This document shows, piece after piece, positions 1 to 11,460 of a stretch of 64,000 nucleotides of DNA (within the stretch, counting starts at the first letter, position 1; each line of letters starts with the position of its first letter). A program made the translations under genes and the position numbers. Source of the stretch: Nyssa sinensis (Eukaryota > Streptophyta > Magnoliopsida > Cornales > Nyssaceae). The DNA is taken from assembly GCA_008638375.1 (NCBI GenBank), contig CM018031.1:59689188-59753187 (forward strand), read 5' to 3'. The notes under the pieces are model-generated. The model was not told where the DNA came from and did not search any database. It saw only the letters and a list, made by a program, of their open reading frames with translations.

Positions 1-2004
1 CTACAAAAAGGATTGTTGTAACTTATTGTTGAATGAAAAATAAATGCATGCATGGCTTAGAGATTGATATACCATATTAGGGAATATAAGAGAATTGACC
101 TAGGAGGCTCAGAATACCCAAAACAGCCACCCAGACCCTCATCCGCCATTGTTGGATCACTTTAAAGGTGGGTTTGAATCGACCAAAAGGAAACCAACTT
201 TTACCACTTCAAGCCTGATTTAGAAACTACAAGGGTCGCAAAAACCTCGTTCCGTGACCAAAAAGCCTTAAAGAAGACCCCCAAACCTCAACTTGCAGGC
301 TGCGGTTTTAAAACCAACCTTTACAAACCCACACCAAAACCTGATTCTTAGAACGGGGACTGAATTCCCATGTTGATAGGACCACAATGAGCCCAACCCC
401 ATCGATTTTGGTGGAAAAAAAGCTCAAATCGAGCTTGTTACAATCACGAGTGTCAAAACCCAACTGAACCGTATAGCCCATTTCAAACCCTAAGACTAAC
501 GCCAAAATCTTTCTTGGAGTCTTAGGAAGCCATAAGAACAAACTGCAGTTCGAAAGGCTATCTAGAACGTTACGAAATAAAGATTTAAGATCTCTAAAAT
601 TAGGGCAACAGTGATAGACTGATTGGGGAAGAAGATGAGCAATGTTGGGTCGGGTTTCGGGTTTGGGGTTTGGGTTGGAACCCGCCCAACCACAGAAATG
701 GGTAAGTAGGACGACGTCATTTAAGGGCTTTAGTTTTAAATTTTAAAACGAATTTGGGCCTATTTGGCTACACGATTAGAGGCCTGATTTGATAACCATG
801 GTCGGAACAGGATAACCTATCCCTGTTCTATGCCTTTGTTTGTTGTTTGATCAACTTAAAATCAGAAAAATAAAAGGGAGTCGTAGGTCCCCAAACTCAA
901 AACAGAAACCTCATGCACTGAAGAACCTAAATGTAGAGCATGTGCTACTATGCCACCATGACACTTGTGATATAAAATGAATAATTTAAATATATATTAT
1001 TAAATAAAATAATTTAATTATGGTAAAATGTTTCGTTACCCAAATAAAATAAAAGGGTAGTATATTTTGACTTTTTCTGACGTTCTGGACCTAATGACGA
1101 GGTCTGTTTTATGAGACAGAATCTCAAAAATTAAGACACGTAAAATATAAAATTACCACTTTACCTTTAATGATGCCCAAAGCCAAATAGAAGTCTGAGA
1201 GGGTTTATATTGATTTTCTTCGACGTTTCGGACCTAACGGTGAGGTCCATATTATCAAATTAAGTACTGAAATATAAGACGCGTAAAAATACAAATTTAC
1301 TAAATTACCCCTAAGAGTCTGACTTGACTACGTATAGTCCGTTTTAAAGGAAATAAGGCATATCCTAGGAAATTAGGATTCACCTAGTCTAAGAATCAAC
1401 TAAAAACACCAAATAGGTGGTGATTTAAGTTAAATGTGGAGTTAATTAGATTCTTCATAAATTGTTCTTAAGAACTGCAAGAGATAGGGAAAGGCACACC
1501 AGTAGTACCAACCCCGAGAATCAATATGAGTAACCATGGACTTTGAAGTGGAGGTTTTAACTCCGTAATTCCTGAAGCATTTTAAGTTCAAATTCCTGTA
1601 TTTACACGACTCGTGTTTCAAATGTGCTATTTGTTTCCATTTTTAAATATTATCTTGACATGTAAGTGAGCTTATCTAATGTTGACTGTTTATAAGTTCA
1701 TATTGCATCATTTCTCTTTTAAATTCAAAATTTGTATTAAATGCCTCTCTAAAAGTAAATGTCTTTCATTCTAGGCATGTTTTAAATATTCTCGAACGAT
1801 GTGATTAAGTGTTCTAAAAGTTATGCTTCAAATATTCCTGAACATTTTGTTTTAAGTATTCTGAAAATTATGTCTTAATGTTTCTTAATTTTATGTTTCA
1901 AGTATTTTGAAAGCTCTGTTAAAGTACTTCTTAAAGTTCTGTTTAAATGCTCTTGAAAAACGTATCTATTTAAAAAGAAATGTTCACTACAAGAAAAATG
2001 GTTT

Positions 2005-2312
2005 TTGGTGACGCACACTATTGGCGACGCACAAAATGCGTCGCCAATAGTCACTATCCGCGACGTGCATTGGTGCGTCACAAATAAAAGTGTAGATTTC
2101 CATTCCCGCCAAAAAAAGTAGGGCGCCAATGATTTAGCGACGCCCCAAAAGAGAATTTGCGACGCACAGTGCGTCGCCAATAATTTTTTCCCTTTAGCGA
2201 CGCTCGTTTGTGCGTCGCAAATGGTGTCTTGGAGGGAAACGGTGCCGTTTTTCCATATTATTAGCGACGCTCACTAACTATTAGTGACGCCCTATGTGCG
2301 TCGCTAATAAGG
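2005..2312. repeat. Left subterminal repeat array of CACTA 1
   Basis: About ten copies of a 10-bp motif (GCGACGCAC, TTAGCGACGC, or inverse GCGTCGCTAA) occur in both orientations, often as facing pairs with a short spacer. In En/Spm such motifs are binding sites for the TNPA-type protein that brings the ends together and controls the promoter. The array runs right up to the TATA box at 2315. Confidence 0.85.
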
Positions 2313-2314
2313 CC

Positions 2315-2323
2315 GTATATAGC
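2315..2323 (+). promoter_or_regulatory. Probable TATA box of the CACTA 1 promoter
   Basis: GTATATAGC sits directly after the subterminal array and before a CT-rich leader (2340-2590). CACTA 3 has the same arrangement (TATA at 32521, then a CT-rich leader), so the position is conserved within the family. Inferred from sequence only. Confidence 0.55.
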
Positions 2324-2411
2324 ACCCTTGTTTGTCGAATCTCTATGCGCTCTCTGATCAGTTTCGCTATTTCATATCTCTCTCTCTCTCCAACACGATC
2401 TGTGATTGCCA

Positions 2412-2575
2412 AATCTCATCTCTCAGACGCTCGATTCGGTCGTTGGATTATCTCCGATCTCTTGGTTCTCCGTCGCTCGGTTGCTCTCTCTTGGTTCTCA
2501 TCTCTCAGCCGCTCGATTCGGTCGTTGGATTATCTCCGATCTCTTGGTTCTCCGATCTCCGATCTATCACCACTT
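2412..2575 (+). repeat. 82-bp tandem duplication in the CACTA 1 leader
   Basis: The segment containing TCGATTCGGTCGTTGGATTA occurs at 2431 and again at 2513, period 82 bp, within the CT-rich untranslated leader. The overlapping open frames here (2294-2747) are products of the pyrimidine-rich composition and are not called. Confidence 0.8.
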
Positions 2576-2599
2576 CACCGACTTTGAGACAATCAGGTT

Positions 2600-5178
2600 T
2601 CAGTTTGTTTTAAAGTTGTTTATTTTTCTTCTTGTAATATATGATTTTTGGTTTAACTTACTCTGTTGTTGGGGTTGCAAAATTTGGGTCTTGAAAGTAA
2701 AATTGGATAGAATTAAAAGTAAGTTAGATAAAATTTTGAGTATCTGATTGCTTCTAAGTCTAATTGTAAGATTTTAATTCCACAATGTCAATAATTTTTC
2801 ATTAACTGAAATTTTCAGTCTTCCTTGATCTAATTTTTTTTTAATTTTAAAAAATATGAGGGATGGATAATTAGTGATGCAGGTTGTGGAGTAATTTTGC
2901 ATATTCACAGGTTGCAAGAAAATGCTTGGTGTTGATATTTCAAGGATAATCTTGAAACTAACTGACATATTGATTTCTTTTTTCTGAAAAGAATCCATTA
3001 AAATCTTGGGGAAAATACATTATTTTTCTCATCACACGCTTTTTTTTTATAGACATAAATTATGCATTTATTGTGCAGGCCCCATTATCTTATATGTATA
3101 AATACAAAATACAAAATATTATATGACTCTTGCAATCTTTTGTTTAAAAGTATTTTAAAAAAAAAATAAGTGTGTGAAAATAAATGTAGATATGCATAAG
3201 AAAATAGCATTTTTACCCAACAATTAAAAAAATAAGTTGTGTTGTGTGTTTGTGCGTGTAGGGTAGAGTAGAGTTTTCAAACATATTTACCAAGTAGTTG
3301 CATTTCTAAGTGTATTCACCCTCTTTCTCTTTTCATCTCACTTTTTGTCTGTGTGCAATAATTAGGTAAATCATTGAGAAATCACATTTTCTTTGCTATC
3401 TTGATACCACTTCTTCCTATAAGTGAGACCGGTCACTCAGGAGACTCACGGATGGTCCCACATTTTAGGCAGAGAAGCTAGATAAAGGCCAAACATGTAT
3501 TTGATGCCCATCCTTTCCCATCAGCGTTGTCCAACAATCAACATTTAATGCCAAAGTTGGGAATGGGAGTGCCCCATCTTTAGTTGTTTTAGGAAGAAGG
3601 TGCTAGGAAGAAGGCTCTAGGTCATGGAATGATCAATGATCCATGCCCATGCCACCTTGGGTATAAAGATTTTACTAGTGCTACCAATTGCCAAAACCGG
3701 TGGTGAAATCAACTTTAATTTCTTGTTTCTTACAAGAAAGAATAGGCCTATAACTTGGGTGAAGACAATTGTTATAGGAAGAGGCAAAATCTGCACCAAA
3801 CTGGCCCAGCGGTAAAGGATCCAGAAATCATGCTGGGTGACATTAGACTTTTAAGAAAGGATCTTATGAAAGTTCAAAATTTTTGGAGTAATTCCTAAAT
3901 TTTGAAGAATTTTAACAAAATAAAAATATAAAAGTGAATATAGGCCCCCTCCCCTGCCCGGTTGGATCTGCCAAGATCTTAACTCTTATCGTGTTAGGAA
4001 GACGAGATCTCATATGATATAAAAAACTCTTTTCTTTACACAGATGTGATTCACTTTCGAGATTTAGTGCATGCGTGTAATAATAGATCAAAATAAACAT
4101 AATGGCTTGTAATCTTTTTTAAAAAAAAAAAAAATTGGCTATCTTTGCTTGCTAAGGCTGTTTTTCCTCTTTTTGATCACCAGACTTGGGCCCAATAGTG
4201 TGCAAATGCTATTCAAACTTGGGCCAAGTTTGAGCCTCGCGTGGAGATTGAACTGGTGATGCATTCAAATTTCAAACAAATCCTCCATGAATGGGTCCTT
4301 TATAAGAGATGTTTGTTACACCTTACTTTTTTTGGGTGCAAGGGAAATAAGAAAACAGTAGATAGCAGTTTTCACAAAGGCAGGTCCCGGATTCCTTTTG
4401 GTATCCGTACTAGTAGTGGTAGGGTAGTGCAACGCTCTCGTAACATATTCAAATAAGAACAAATGTCACAAATTCAATAATTCTGATACCTTAATTCATC
4501 TAATAGATAAATTTTTTAAGTTGAAGACCTGATGGATAACACCTCCTTACTACCAAATGTGAAGTGTGAACATGATGACATGCTTTTATTTTTTTGTTCA
4601 TAGATTAAAAATAAAAAAGTAAAAAGTAAACATGCTTTATAAAAAAATTTGCATTCATATGACCATGCGCCGTCTGATTGCCTTCAAATTCTTTATATAA
4701 AAAAAGGAAATTTGATAGAAATATCATTATCACAAAATTTAAGAACATTGTGTCAAAGAAAGTGAATCTATGCACACACTCAATATGGGTCATAAATTAT
4801 ATTAACTTTTTTTACATTACATGATAAATTATAGATACTCCATTCCGGTCAATTTTTTTTAAATGACAAAATTACCCATTTCAAGTTTTTTTTTTTTTCT
4901 TTCAATTTTGACCAATTTTTTCTACTTTTTTCCGAAGATATTTTTTATTTTATATAAAAATAAATTTAAGGTTTTAATAAATATTTATTTAAAAATGAAA
5001 AAAAAATCAAAAAAGTAGTCAAAAAAAAATCATTTAAGTGACTGTTTTGTTATTTTGAAAAAATTTGACTGGAATGAGATATTTGTAATTTGAAAAATAA
5101 AGTAGGAAAGATTAGTTTAGTTTAAAAAATTTAAAGAGAGGTCAGTGTATTTGTCAGAAATTGTAAGAAAAATGCTAG
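2600..5178. other. Interior of CACTA 1 without recognisable genes
   Basis: AT-rich with homopolymer runs; no open frame with recognisable protein similarity on either strand. It presumably replaces the transposase coding part present in an autonomous relative; the sequence does not say whether by deletion or filler insertion. The 3440-4450 stretch has somewhat more balanced composition and may be nested foreign DNA, but I could not define ends. Confidence 0.5.
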
Positions 5179-5341
5179 GGCTTTGAGAGTGATGCTAGGG
5201 CACACTCAGCTACGGAGGCAGTTCAACAAGAGAATGTAGTGCTGCGCCAGAGACTAGATAGCCTCGAGGAGCGATATGCCGAGATACAGACTCTTTTGCA
5301 GACGATGATTAGCCAACAGCGTGACTCTTCACAACCTTGGT
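5179..5341 (+). pseudogene. C-terminal exon remnant of a CACTA transposon protein (coiled coil)
   Basis: The frame is open from 5179 to a donor-like CCTTG|GTAAGT at 5338-5345. It encodes about 53 residues, rich in E, Q, L and R, with heptad spacing: ENVVLRQRLDSLEERYAEI and then LLQTMISQQRDSSQP. Glutamine-rich coiled coils of this kind close the second (TNP24-like) protein of many plant CACTA elements; that assignment is inference. A plausible acceptor, TTTATTTCAG, occurs at 7862-7871 and would give a stop codon at once after splicing, so the whole 161-bp array would lie in the intron. Upstream exons are not recognisable. Confidence 0.5.
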
Positions 5342-5390
5342 AAGTTTTTAAAATTATATACTTTCGTAGATTTATTATTTATAGAAAATG

Positions 5391-7742
5391 CACCGAAACC
5401 ATATCACACACCTCAAAAATGATAAAATAGACTTGCACGAACTTACGACACTCGGTTTCGATGCCCCGTTTGAAACTTATGCAAGTTTCAGCTCTAAAAA
5501 GGCCCATTTTGGGGTTTTGACAGACCAAAATGCCGGATATCGGCCTAACTGCACCGAAACCACCTCACACACCTCACAAATGATAAAATAGACTTGCACG
5601 AACTTACGACACTCGGTTCCGATGCCCCGTTTGAAACTTATGCAAGTTTCAGCTCCAAAAAGGCCCATTTTGGAGTTTTGACAGACCAAAATGCCAGATA
5701 TCGGCCTAACTGCACCAAAACCACCTGACACACCTCACAAATGATAAAATAGACTTGCACGAACTTACGACACTCGGTTCTGATGCCCCGTTTGAAACTT
5801 ATGCAAGTTTCAGCTCCAAAAAGGCCCATTTTGGGGTTTTGACAGACCAAAATGCCGGATATCGGCCTAACTGCACCAAAACCACCTCACACACCTCACA
5901 AATGATAAAATAGACTTGCACGAACTTACGACACTCGGTTCCGATGCCCCGTTTGAAACTTATGCAACCAAATGATAAAATAGACTTGGACGAACTTATG
6001 ACACTCGGTTCTGATGCCCGGTTTGAAACTTATGCAAGTTTCAGCCTCAAAAAGGCCCATTTTGGGGTTTTGACAAACCAAAATGCTGGATATCGGCCTA
6101 ACTGCACTGAAACCACCTCACACACCTCACAAATGATAAAATAGACTTGGACGAACTTACGACACTCAGTTCCGATGCCCGGTTTGAAACTTATGCAAGT
6201 TTCAGCCTCAAAAAGGCCCATTTTGGGGTTTTGACAGACCAAAATGCTGGATATCGGCCTAACTGCACCGAAACCACCTCACACACCTCACAAATGATAA
6301 AATAGACTTGCACGAACTTACGGAACTCGGTTCCGATGCCCGGTTTGAAACTTATGCAAGTTTTAGCCTAAAAAAGGCCCATTTTGGGGTTTTGACAGAC
6401 CAAAATGCCGGATATTGGCCTAACTGCACTAAAACCACCTCACACACCTCAAAAATGATAAAATAGACTTGCACGAACTTACGGAACTCGGTTTCGATGC
6501 CCGGTTTGAAACTTATGCAAGTTTCAGCCTCAAAAAGACCCATTTTGGGGTTTTGACAGACCAAAATGCTAGATATCGGCCTAAATGCACCAAAACCACC
6601 TCACACACCTCACAAATGATAAAATAGACTTGCACAAACTTACGAAACTCGGTTCCGATGCCCGGTTTGAAACTTATGCAAGTTTCAGCCTCAAAAAGGC
6701 CCATTTTGGGGTTTTGACAGACCAAAATGCTGGATATCAGCCTAACTGCACCAAAACCACCTCACACACCTCACAAATGATAAAATAGACTTGCACAAAC
6801 TTACGAAACTCGGTTCCGATGCCCGGTTTGAAACTTATGCAAGTTTTAGCCTAAAAAAGGCCCATTTTGGGGTTTTGACAGACCAAAATGCCAGATATCG
6901 GCCTAACTGCACTAAAACCATCTCACACACCTCACAAATGATAAAATAGACTTGCACGAACTTACGGAACTCGGTTTCGATGCCCGGTTTGAAACTTATG
7001 CAAGTTTCAGCCTCAAAAAGACCCATTTTGGGGTTTTGATAGACCAAAATGCCAGATATCAGCCTAAATGCACCGAAACCACCTCACACACCTCACAAAT
7101 GATAAAATAGACTTGCAAAAACTTACAGAACTCGGTTCTGATGCCCGGTTTGAAACTTATGCAAGTTTTAGCCTAAAAAAGGCCCATTTTGGGGTTTTGA
7201 TAGACCAAAATGCCGGATATCGGCCTAACTCCACTAAAACCACCTCACGCACTTCACAAATGATAAAATAGACTTGCACGAACTTACGGAACTCGGTTTC
7301 GATGCCCGGTTTGAAACTTATGCAAGTTTCAGCCTCAAAAAGACCCATTTTGGGGTTTTGACAGACCAAAATGCCGGATATCGGCCTAAATGCACTGAAA
7401 CCACCTCACACACCTCACAAATGATAAAATAGACTTGCACAAACTTACAGAACTCGGTTCCGATGCCCGGTTTGAAACTTATGCAAGTTTCAGCCTCAAA
7501 AAGGCCCATTTTGGGGTTTTGACAGACCAAAATGCCGGATATCGGCCTAACTACACCGAAACCACCTCACACACCTCACAAATGATAAAATAGACTTGGA
7601 CGAACTTACGACACTCAGTTCCGATGCCCGGTTTGAAACTTATGCAAGTTTCAGCCTCAAAAAGGCCCATTTTGGGGTTTTGACAGACCAAAATGCCGGA
7701 TATCGGCCTAACTGCACCGAAACCACCTCACAAATGATAAAA
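5391..7742. repeat. 161-bp tandem repeat array inside CACTA 1 (about 15 units)
   Basis: Unit starts (CACCGAAACCA or variants) fall at 5391, 5552, 5713 and 5874 and continue to about 7742. The period is 161 bp, not a multiple of three. Each unit contains GATAAAATAGACTTGCACGA, CTCGGTTCCGATGCCC, AAAAAGGCCCATTTTGGGG and GGATATCGGCCTAA. One unit (near 5967) is shortened. Diagnostic variants recur in blocks: TTTTAGCCTAAAAAAGG at 6361, 6841 and 7163, and AAAAAGACCC near 6532, 7014 and 7337, i.e. three-unit and then two-unit steps. The array therefore grew partly by duplication of multi-unit blocks. CACTA 3 carries only about 2.6 diverged units. Confidence 0.95.
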
Positions 7743-8190
7743 TAGACTTATGCTACCTTATGTCGTTCTTACTATTTATGCATGCAAAAAAAAAATAAAA
7801 AACTATTCACACTCTATGTTCATATATATTTAATAATTGTTCTAATATATGTCGTTTGATCTTTATTTCAGATTGATCGGGGATTACTGTCGCGGCGTCG
7901 TCTTTATGTTTTGCATCGGAACTTGTTATTTTTATTTTTTATTTTCATGGACATCTGTAGTAACATTTTGGACACAATTTTTAATTTTTCTATTTAGTGA
8001 TGAATGGTACATTTACAATTGTACATAATTAGTTTAATATATATATGAATGTATTTTTCTGCTTTAAAATATTGATCATTTCAGAATGTTTGGATTTTAT
8101 TGAATATCAGGATGGATGATTGATACAGGTTTCAACAGGAACAAAACAATATTAAAACAAAGCAGATATGGTTGGAAAAAAAAAAAAAAC
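7743..8190. other. CACTA 1 region between tandem array and right subterminal repeats
   Basis: AT-rich and non-coding, and clearly homologous to 35695-36135 of CACTA 3. The block with TTTATTTCAGATTGA and GTCTTTATGTTTTGCATCGG is kept in both. It includes the presumed splice acceptor (7871) of the last exon and probably the 3' untranslated region. Confidence 0.6.
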
Positions 8191-8195
8191 ACTTT

Positions 8196-8612
8196 TAGCG
8201 ACGCACACCATAGCGTCGCTAAAAGTCTGAATTTAATTTAAAAATTGCAAAAATTCACTTTTAGGGACGCACAGTGAGCGTCACTAAAAGTCAGTATTGG
8301 CGACGCACGTACTATGCGTCGCTAATAATCACTTTTAGCGACACTCAATGTGCGTCGCTAAAAGTGAATTTTAGCGACGCTCAAAACGTGCTTGGGTATT
8401 ATTGGCGACGCATGGGTCCAATTATTAGCGACGCTCTCTAAGCGTCGCTAATATGCACTTTTAGCGACGCCATCGGTTTTGTGTGTCGCTAATAGTATTA
8501 GCGACGCCACTTTTTGTGACGCCTTAGCGACGCACGTTTGGGCGTCGCTAAATACCTTTAGCGACGCACATTTGGACTATTAGCGACGCACATGCGCGTC
8601 GCTAATAGTGCA
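8196..8612. repeat. Right subterminal repeat array of CACTA 1
   Basis: More than fifteen copies of TTAGCGACGC / GCGTCGCTAA in alternating orientation. The last pair (about 8577-8610) is a near-perfect palindrome with one mismatched pair, close to the terminus. It mirrors the perfect palindrome at the same place in CACTA 3. Confidence 0.9.
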
Positions 8613-8653
8613 TTTTGTTGTTGTGGTTTTAAATGCTTCCTGTTTACGAATTG

Positions 8654-8974
8654 CACTACAGGAAAAGACACTCTTAGCGATGCTCGAGTGCGTCGCTAAT
8701 AGTAGCCATATGCGTCGCTAGAGGCGTCGCGAATAGTCGTGTTGCTAATAGTAGCACTTGTATGCGTTGCTAAAGGTAACTATTAACGACGTTCAAAGGG
8801 TGTCGCTGATAATGAAGCAGGGACGTCGCGAATACTATACGTGGACGTAATGGGCATCGCTAATTGGGCACTTTAGAGATGCCCAAAGTGCGTCGCTAAT
8901 TATAACCATTAGCGACGCTCCCAAGGAGTCGCTAATGGGGACCGTTAGCGACGCTCATAGGGCGTCGCAAATAG
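8654..8974. mobile_element. CACTA end fragment (second, truncated CACTA insertion)
   Basis: It starts with CACTACAGGAAAAG and then shows subterminal motifs of the same type (GCGTCGCTAATAG, TTAGCGACGCTC), many of them mutated. No closing inverted repeat is found on the right. In copies B and C this place holds about 20 bp (GTAATGCAAGATAATGGTGC near 50362), absent here, so the fragment replaced it. It is a short derivative or a remnant left after loss of the right end, only 28 bp from CACTA 1. Confidence 0.75.
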
Positions 8975-10020
8975 TATAAGCACTACAAGCTATTGAGACC
9001 CTATGTGACTCAAAATCCTGTAAATGCCAAGTAGAAGGTTTATCTCCCAAACATGAGATATCTCTACTGATCTGTTAAGCTGGGAGTCTGGTTCGAAACG
9101 GATTCCACTAAAATAAAAGTGAAAAGATGTTACGTTCAGAAATTGTAGAAGATTTATTGCCTTTTTTTCTAAACATGATTTATATGTTTTGATTTCATGA
9201 TCAAAGCAATTATGTTTTAAATAGTAAAAAAAAAAAAACTAAATCCTTGTATTTTGAATCGTGAACTAACTGTTTACTCGAATGTCTTTAATGCATCGTG
9301 TTTCATGTTTTGAAGAAATAATTGTTTTACTCGAATGCCTTGAATGCATCGTGTTTCATGTTTTGAATATTCTTTTATCTTGTATTTGATGAAATAAGTG
9401 CTTAGCCTAAATGCCTTAAATGTTTCATGTTATTTATTTTAAGATTCCTGTATTATGTATCTGAAATATACGAGCAATTGGTAGTGATTGTTTTATGAAC
9501 TTTCTTATACCTAACCCACTACCAGTTGAAAACTCATGACAAGATACTGAAATTATTCACGAGCTTTTTATAAAGCTCGCATAGATTTGTTACCCATGAC
9601 TCTTTCAGGTAACGAAGATGATTGAGATCGAGCTTTGCCCGTACTAAAGAAACGTGTCGGGAGCTCCGCATTAAATTAGCATTTTGAGAATGACAGGACC
9701 AATAGTTGGTCAATCTTTTGTAGCATTCTATTTTGGACAAATTATGTGTTAAGCCCTTAAGGACAATGGTCATGTACTATGTTTAGCTTTTAAAAACTTA
9801 GCAGGTTTTGTATGTCTATTAATTGTACCATTCTGTGAGTAGCAGTTCTGGGCAAATGTGCAAAAAGAAAGAGAATAAAAGTTTTCACGCTTTCGAAAAA
9901 TATATTCAAGGCCGTACCATCGTCCAACACCGCTACTGCTGTTCTACTTGTCGATTCTCGGGCTAAAGGATGGTAGTCGCGTCTCCGCAATCCGCATAGG
10001 CCGGATCGCTGGTCGTGACA

Positions 10021-11460
10021 GAGATCGTATACCACGTCATCGTATGATGACGTACCACAAAGTTTCATTTTTTTTTTTTTAAATTGAAGAGAAGTTTACC
10101 TTCATAAATTATAAAAAAAAATTGAATCTTTGTAAAAGACCCTCATACAATAATATAGTGTGACAATATGAATAATTACCCGTAACAGAGGACCTTAATT
10201 TATGCATAAAATGACATGTTTTACCTAAGAAGTTATTTTTTAAGTACAATTTCCACCATGTCTCTCATAAGCATGACTGCAATATGGGATCAATGCTAGA
10301 GAATTCATTTCTAATAGATATGACTTGTAAGATGTCTAATGTCATAGTTCAAATTCTCCATGAGATTGGATCATTGGCTAAGTTCTTGGAATTTAGACAC
10401 CAAAAAGGGGATAAGAATAACCCGTCTTTCATGGCATGAATCAGAATGTTTCTTTTCATCATTTCCACGTTTGTTATAACATTGTGTTCCATCCCATTCA
10501 AAATTTTAAAATTTTTGATTAATCTATCATTGTGGTTGTATGCTTACTTTTTTTTTTAGTGAGTGATAATACATATTATAGTTGGTATAATTTTAGTGAT
10601 ATTTAAATTATTTTTAAAATAAATTATACTAATATTTTTTTTCAAAATTTATCTATTAACGATGTTAATTAATAAACTGAAATTATTTTATTCTTCTTAT
10701 ATTTTAAACTATTTTTTAATTGTTAAAATCAAATAGTTTAAAATAATAAAAAATTCATCTTTTCTTTGTCCTGTCTCTAGAATATAAGCATAGTCGAGTG
10801 CTAAAAAAAAAAAGAGTCTTTTCTCTGTCTTGTCTCTAAACAATTTCAAAAGAAAAATTCAACTCGTGCCAATTATATTAAATCATCACTCATATAATTC
10901 CAGATTGACATATACATCACTCAAACTAGTTTGTCTAGTATTTAAAATGATACAAATAAAATGATAACTCTTATCATTTGAAAGTGTGACCACGATATTA
11001 ATAATAAAATTTAAATGTCTCAACTTCGAAATTCTTTTACGTCGATTGTTGATTTAAGCTCGTAAATTGACCTTGAATTCGTTCTCGTAAATTGACCATA
11101 GATTCATTAATTTAAGTTCGTAAATTGACCCTAAATATTCTAAGTTTGTAAATTAATCCTGAATATCTTTTCTATATCATTGAAACTCGTAAATTATTTG
11201 GAATATTCCTTACTAATAAGAAGAAAAAAAAATCTCTTAACAATTTTGGTTGACCGTACTTTGGTGAATAAATAATGGAGTTAGGCCCACACCACTTGAT
11301 CACGCGTGCTCTTCCATCCCACTTCTGTGCACTTAAAAGGGAACATGGCATGCTCCTCGCGCTCTCTCCAACACTACAGTAAGCACTATGTATCCACTAC
11401 TACCTATGGTTGCATCTCCTCTCTATACTTATAGGAGTTGGCACAGTTTTATGGATAAAT
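10021..11460. repeat. GLR repeat unit A: spacer between giant LTR and next gene promoter
   Basis: Collinear with 51411-52320 (unit B) and 62906-64000 (unit C). Unit B lacks about 450 bp present here (roughly 10660-11110). The 11240-11410 part, with CACCACTTGATCACGCGTGC and GGAACATGGCATGCTCCTCG, is also found at 52155-52320 just upstream of GLR copy 2. It should therefore be the promoter side of a further GLR gene, of which nothing remains before the next recognised element. Apart from the small ORF at 10284 the region is AT-rich and non-coding. Confidence 0.75.
10284..10439 (+). CDS. Small conserved ORF of unknown function, unit A
   Basis: 52 codons including the stop, starting MGSMLENSFLIDMTCK and ending KNNPSFMA. 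Same length and frame as the ORFs at 51669 and 63169. No known family recognised. Upstream sequence is not frame-conserved (copy C has a 1-bp deletion just 5'), so this could be either a short ORF or the last exon of a lost gene. The three copies differ by substitutions, several of them amino-acid changes, but none has a stop or indel inside the ORF. Confidence 0.35.
   Translation: MGSMLENSFLIDMTCKMSNVIVQILHEIGSLAKFLEFRHQKGDKNNPSFMA

Larger units (their letters stand above)
1985..8625 (+). mobile_element. CACTA (En/Spm-type) transposon 1, non-autonomous, 6.6 kb
   Basis: The left terminus is CACTACAAGAAAA and the right terminus TTTTGTTGTTGTG, a 13-bp inverted repeat with two mismatches. A 3-bp target duplication GTT lies at 1982-1984 and 8626-8628. 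The paralogous LTR copies show the empty site (GAAATGTTTTAAATGC near 50325 and 61812), which proves the boundaries. Both ends carry arrays of the motif TTAGCGACGC or its inverse, the subterminal repeats bound by transposase in this superfamily. The inside holds a TATA box and CT-rich leader, a long stretch without coding sequence, a C-terminal exon remnant of a transposon protein, and a 161-bp tandem array. No transposase core is left, so it could move only with help from another element. It belongs to the same family as 32213-36618. Confidence 0.93.
1..10020. repeat. Giant solo LTR, copy A (left end outside window, interrupted by CACTA elements)
   Basis: Bases 1-1984, 8626-8653 and 8975-10020 align through their length with copies B (47551-51410) and C (58263-62905). 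The first base here matches about 48355 of copy B, so roughly 800 bp of the left end lie outside the window. The right end reads GGTCGTGACA and is followed by GAGAT (10021-10025), the same 5-bp word that flanks copy C on both sides. TG..CA ends plus a 5-bp duplication are the LTR hallmark; no coding region or second LTR is present, hence solo LTR. Orientation is not known because both ends look alike (TGTAACAC and, inverted, TGTCACGA). The ORFs inside are short and not conserved. Confidence 0.75.

Noticed and set aside
2005..2330. Regular short repeats with spacers, CRISPR-like at first sight (also 8196-8612, 32230-32520, 36140-36603)
   Set aside because: The motif occurs in both orientations with irregular spacing and sits next to CACTA ends: transposon subterminal repeats in a plant genome.
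3780..3835. GGCCCAGCGGTAAAGGATCC, tRNA-like B-box impression
   Set aside because: No matching A-box, no cloverleaf could be drawn; not called as tRNA or SINE.
5477..7530. A series of similar 66-84 residue frames on both strands (MVCQNPKMGLF... and its relatives)
   Set aside because: They are produced by the 161-bp tandem units; the period is not a multiple of three, so the frame closes in each unit. Not a protein family.
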